From assembly GCF_900091615.1 (NCBI RefSeq), contig NZ_FMIA01000002.1, positions 930,001 through 994,000 of the forward strand: a stretch of DNA of 64,000 nt, in the 5' to 3' direction. The DNA is from Micromonospora yangpuensis (GTDB taxonomy: Bacteria > Actinomycetota > Actinomycetes > Mycobacteriales > Micromonosporaceae). Position numbers and translations under genes: made by a program. The notes beneath the pieces were generated by a model. That model saw only the letters and a program-made list of their open reading frames with translations, searched no databases and had not been told where the DNA came from. Positions 61,398 through 64,000 of this stretch are shown here, piece by piece. The first letter of the stretch is position 1, and each line of letters begins with the position of its first letter.

Positions 61398-61799
61398 CGG
61401 CGGCTACCGGTGGCGGCCTGTCAGATGCCGCTTTTCTGTCACGGGACGGCGACGAGTGCTCCCGGATCGGGATTGTCGTCTGACAGCGCAGCTCAGAGCC
61501 CTTTTTTCCGGTTCTTCGGGCGTTCCGGCGGTGACAGATCGGGCCGCTACGGTTCACGGCATCACCATCACCCTCATATATCTCCACCCCGGCGGTCCCG
61601 CCCTCGGACCGTTCGCCGTATCCGGCAGCTGACGCCCACCCGCCCTCACCGGCCAGGTCGGCCCCGCCGCCCACGACGAACCCCGACAGCCGCACCCGCC
61701 ATCGGCACCAACCCCACCCCTACCGGCCGGAGCCCACGCACCCAGTGGACCGGTCATCTCCGCGTGCCCACGCACGCCCACCCCGGAAGGACGAAACCT
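61398..61799. promoter_or_regulatory. Gene-free region with operator cluster D
   Basis: TGTCAGA at 61419, CTGTCA at 61435, TCTGACA at 61479 and GTGACAGA at 61531-61538 lie upstream of the hypothetical gene at 61800. A run of six T (61502-61507) stands out in this GC-rich DNA. GGAAGG at 61785-61790 precedes the next gene. No coding region is supported; the frames open here are Pro/Arg-rich. Confidence 0.6.
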
Positions 61800-62534
61800 A
61801 TGGCAAAGAAGCCAGCCCCGGCGGCCACCCCGGCCGCCGCGCCCAGCCCCGAGGCGGTCATCCGCACCATGATCGTCTGCGTCTCCGAGGACCTGTCGGC
61901 GGTGCTCGACAGCAGCCGGCACCTCGAACGCCACCTCGGCGTGGCCGGTGTCAGCTGCCCCCGGTACTGGGCCTCACCGGCCCTGCGTCTGTGGCAGCAC
62001 CGGCAGCTCATCGGCCTGCGCAAGGCCACGGCCGGCCCCCGGTACTGCGCGGGCGGGCCGATCAGGCTGCTCGACCTGGCCGGTATGCGCCACGGCGCGC
62101 ACGTCGGTGCCAGCGTGCGGCACGCGAACTGGGCCGGTGTCGTCGCGGGCACGAAGTCGGCCACCGCCTGGTCGGTGTTCCGGCAGCGGCACCTGGCCGA
62201 CCCGACCGGGTACCCGATGGACACCGCGGTCGCGGAGTTCCACCGGCAGCCACGGGTGCAGGCCATGCGGATCCACAACGCCGCGCTCCACGGCCCGGGA
62301 CGCCTCGACCTCGACGAGCTGGAGATGTTCCAGGCCGGCTCCCACGCCTACGCCACCTACCACGCCCTCTGGGCCGTGTGCACCGACGCCTTCCTCACCA
62401 CGACCGGCGACCGGATGCAACCGGCCAGCGGGTTCCTCACCGACCGCATCACCTACCTGGACCGGGCAGCCCGCTACCTGGACTCCCTGGACGACTCCCA
62501 ACGGCTCTTCGCCGTCAACCCGCGCCAGCCGTGA
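61800..62534 (+). CDS. Hypothetical protein of the conjugative element
   Basis: 244 residues from ATG 61800, with GGAAGG nine bases upstream. After an Ala/Pro-rich start the protein has a helical domain with EAVIRTMIVCVSEDLSAVLD and SSRHLERHLG, then a Gly/Arg-rich middle (PRYCAGGPIRLLDLAGMRHG) and a helical C-terminus (ASGFLTDRITYLDRAARYLD). No catalytic motif, membrane segment or known family is evident. It shares the leader pattern CCCCGGAAGGAC with the next gene, suggesting co-regulation at translation or a duplicated leader. Confidence 0.6.
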   Translation: MAKKPAPAATPAAAPSPEAVIRTMIVCVSEDLSAVLDSSRHLERHLGVAGVSCPRYWASPALRLWQHRQLIGLRKATAGPRYCAGGPIRLLDLAGMRHGAHVGASVRHANWAGVVAGTKSATAWSVFRQRHLADPTGYPMDTAVAEFHRQPRVQAMRIHNAALHGPGRLDLDELEMFQAGSHAYATYHALWAVCTDAFLTTTGDRMQPASGFLTDRITYLDRAARYLDSLDDSQRLFAVNPRQP

Positions 62535-62650
62535 CCGGATGACCGGCCGGGTCAGCCACGACACCCCTCGCACCCGAAGGGACCCGTGCGCTGGCCCGGC
62601 CGGCTCCACCCCGGCTGGTGTCTCACCCATCCCCGGAAGGACAACCGCAC

Positions 62651-63157
62651 ATGCCCGTACGACTCCGGTTCCACCTGGCGACGGTGCTGCACCTGGCAGA
62701 GACCGCCACCACCGCCCACCGGCGGGTCGACATCGACGGCACCGTCGTGACCCACGCGCCGCCCGCGCTGCACCTCATGCGCGACCACGGCGACGGCCTC
62801 GACGACCACCTCTACATCGACGGCAACTTCCACCCCAGCCTGTCCGCGGACAACATCAACACGGCACCGTTCCGCAGCACCTACCAGGGGCGCCGCTACG
62901 GCCACGGCATCACCTGGACCGAGTGGCTCGGCCATCCGCCCCGGCACCGCAATCCGGTCCAGGCCGTGATTCCCCTGGCAGACGGCAGGCTCCTCGACCT
63001 GATCCGCGCCGGCCACGCCGCCGGCTTCGACCTGTTCACCGTCGACATCGACGTCAACGGCGGGATGCGGCCGTCGGTGGCCCGACGCCGCGTCCGCCCG
63101 CCACGCGCCTGCCGAACGCCCCAGGCCGGGGCACCCGAGCCCGCCGGACCCGCGTAA
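62651..63157 (+). CDS. Hypothetical protein of the conjugative element
   Basis: 168 residues from ATG 62651, preceded by CCCCGGAAGGACAACC as in the upstream gene. The N-terminal part is beta-rich with alternating His/Asp and contains DDHLYIDGNFHPSLSADNIN and a WTEWLGHPPRHRNP stretch; the rest has a LLDLIRAGHAAGFDLFTVDI helix-strand unit. The end is basic and Pro-rich. I do not recognise a family. Confidence 0.55.
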   Translation: MPVRLRFHLATVLHLAETATTAHRRVDIDGTVVTHAPPALHLMRDHGDGLDDHLYIDGNFHPSLSADNINTAPFRSTYQGRRYGHGITWTEWLGHPPRHRNPVQAVIPLADGRLLDLIRAGHAAGFDLFTVDIDVNGGMRPSVARRRVRPPRACRTPQAGAPEPAGPA

Positions 63158-63340
63158 GGGCCGCCCTACACCTCTTCCAGACGACAAACGCCCGCTACCT
63201 CGCCGCCTCGACCCGGCAGGTCGAGCGCCAGCGGCCCCGCCGCCCAAGCCACGGACCGCACCCGGATAGCGGCTGACAACAACCCGCCGGCCTCGACCTT
63301 CCACTCGCACGACCTGGCCCTGCCCGGCCAATCCGCGTAT

Positions 63341-63370
63341 CCCGGGCACGGCCGTACGGCCGTGCCCGGG
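63341..63370. repeat. Perfect 30-bp palindrome
   Basis: The 30 bases from 63341 to 63370 equal their own reverse complement exactly (arms CCCGGGCACGGCCGT). It lies 184 bases after the hypothetical gene and 30 bases before the next start. It may be a terminator hairpin without loop, a protein-binding operator, or a replication/transfer signal. Confidence 0.7.
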
Positions 63371-63400
63371 TTCCCGCCCAACTCAAGAAAGAGGGAACCC

Positions 63401-64000
63401 ATGGACCTCACCCCGGCCATCCGCCCGACACTGCCCCACAGCCGGCCGCCGCGCGTCGCCGTGATCGGCGGAAGCCTGACCGGGCCCGTCGCGGCCCTGC
63501 TGTTGCTGCGGGCCGGCTTCGACGTCACCGTCCACGAGGCCACCCCGGCGTCCGCCCCACTCGGCGGCGGCCTCATCGGCCTGGAACACACCGCACTCGA
63601 CGTACTCGACCGGCTCGGCATCGACCAGCGGGAGTTCATCGTCTCCGACTCCGAGACGATCCTGCAGGTCGAGGTCCGCGACCGCCGGCCGGCACGGACC
63701 GTACGACGCACCTACCCCGGCCGCAACACCACCTGGACGCTGCTGCACCGGGCCCTCGCCGCCCGGATCCCGACCGGTGTCCTACGACAGGGCAACCGGG
63801 TGACCGGCCTGGAACAGCATGCCGGCCGGCCGGTGCTGCGCCTCGCCGACGACACCGTCCAACCCGCCGACCTGGTCGTGTTCGCCGACGGCCGCTCCTC
63901 GACCGGCCGTCGTCTCCTGGACCCCGACCGCAGGCTGCGCTACGCCGGCTACGTCGCCCACCGCGGCACCGCCGCCCACACCCCGCGACCCGACCTGCGG
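63401..64000 (+). CDS. FAD-dependent monooxygenase, 5' part (runs off the window)
   Basis: 200 codons from ATG 63401, with AGAGGGA before it. The start of a PHBH-fold flavoprotein is clear: VAVIGGSLTGPVAALLLLRA (dinucleotide motif) followed by GFDVTVHEATP, and at about 160 VVFADGRSSTGRRLL, the DG motif that contacts FAD. Such enzymes hydroxylate aromatic or small substrates. Whether it belongs to the conjugative element or to the chromosome beyond is not decidable from this window. Confidence 0.82.
   Translation, partial: MDLTPAIRPTLPHSRPPRVAVIGGSLTGPVAALLLLRAGFDVTVHEATPASAPLGGGLIGLEHTALDVLDRLGIDQREFIVSDSETILQVEVRDRRPARTVRRTYPGRNTTWTLLHRALAARIPTGVLRQGNRVTGLEQHAGRPVLRLADDTVQPADLVVFADGRSSTGRRLLDPDRRLRYAGYVAHRGTAAHTPRPDLR

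Overview
The window is very GC-rich, uses many GTG and TTG starts, is packed with translationally coupled genes (ATGA/GTGA overlaps), and carries gene families typical of filamentous actinomycetes. A Micromonosporaceae-like actinobacterium is the most likely source; this is an inference from style and gene content, not a proven assignment. Almost the whole window is accessory DNA.

Layout. (1) 1-7.2 kb: a possible defence neighbourhood with the 5' part of a DGQHR/DndB-like gene cut by the window edge, two actinobacterial hypothetical genes, and a 1.1-kaa STAND/NACHT-type NTPase with an N-terminal restriction-endonuclease-like domain. (2) 7.2-9.96 kb: a MerR-controlled metal cluster (small conserved protein, MerR, MerT-like protein, YnfA, thioredoxin-like protein, a NicoT remnant), bracketed by two decayed reverse-transcriptase fragments. 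(3) 9.9-19.2 kb: a large arsenic island (MFS transporter, two flavin oxidoreductases, ArsN-type acetyltransferase, three ArsR-type regulators of which one is fused to an ArsC-like domain, two ArsC reductases, an aquaglyceroporin and thioredoxin reductase). (4) 19.3-22.25 kb: a retron, made of a TIR-domain protein, a non-coding RNA locus bounded by a perfect 16-bp a1/a2 inverted repeat, and a retron-type reverse transcriptase; just beyond lies the 5' half of a tRNA-Arg(CCU) gene. (5) 22.8-28.4 kb: a leftward run with an ECF sigma factor, small membrane protein, CPBP protease, two GNAT acetyltransferases, APC permease and GPP34 protein. (6) 28.6-39.0 kb: a probable RiPP (ribosomally made, modified peptide) cluster.

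The RiPP cluster is the most interesting unit. A 57-residue candidate precursor is followed by a hairpin, then a radical SAM/SPASM enzyme with an N-terminal PqqD/MftB-like recognition segment, a second radical SAM enzyme with a putative cobalamin-binding region, and a NodU/CmcH-type carbamoyltransferase. A prolyl-oligopeptidase-type peptidase 1.6 kb away carries the same palindromic operator (TGCGGACA-N7-TGTCCGCA) as the precursor, and an XRE/TPR regulator lies between them. Two pentapeptide-repeat proteins suggest self-protection of DNA gyrase, and a Cys-decarboxylase-like flavoprotein is nearby.

(7) 39.0-64.0 kb: transposase debris, an XRE regulator, then an integrative conjugative element: tyrosine integrase, excisionase-like protein, a frameshifted cytosine methyltransferase, a second DNA methyltransferase, a large P-loop/TPR protein, a sigma-like protein, a NYN nuclease, a type IV secretion block (pilin, VirB6-like, PrgI, VirB4, VirD4/TraG), a replication-relaxation protein and element-specific hypotheticals. 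A short motif, TGTCAGA/TCTGACA, recurs in at least five of its intergenic regions and looks like an element-wide operator. The window ends inside an FAD-dependent monooxygenase gene.
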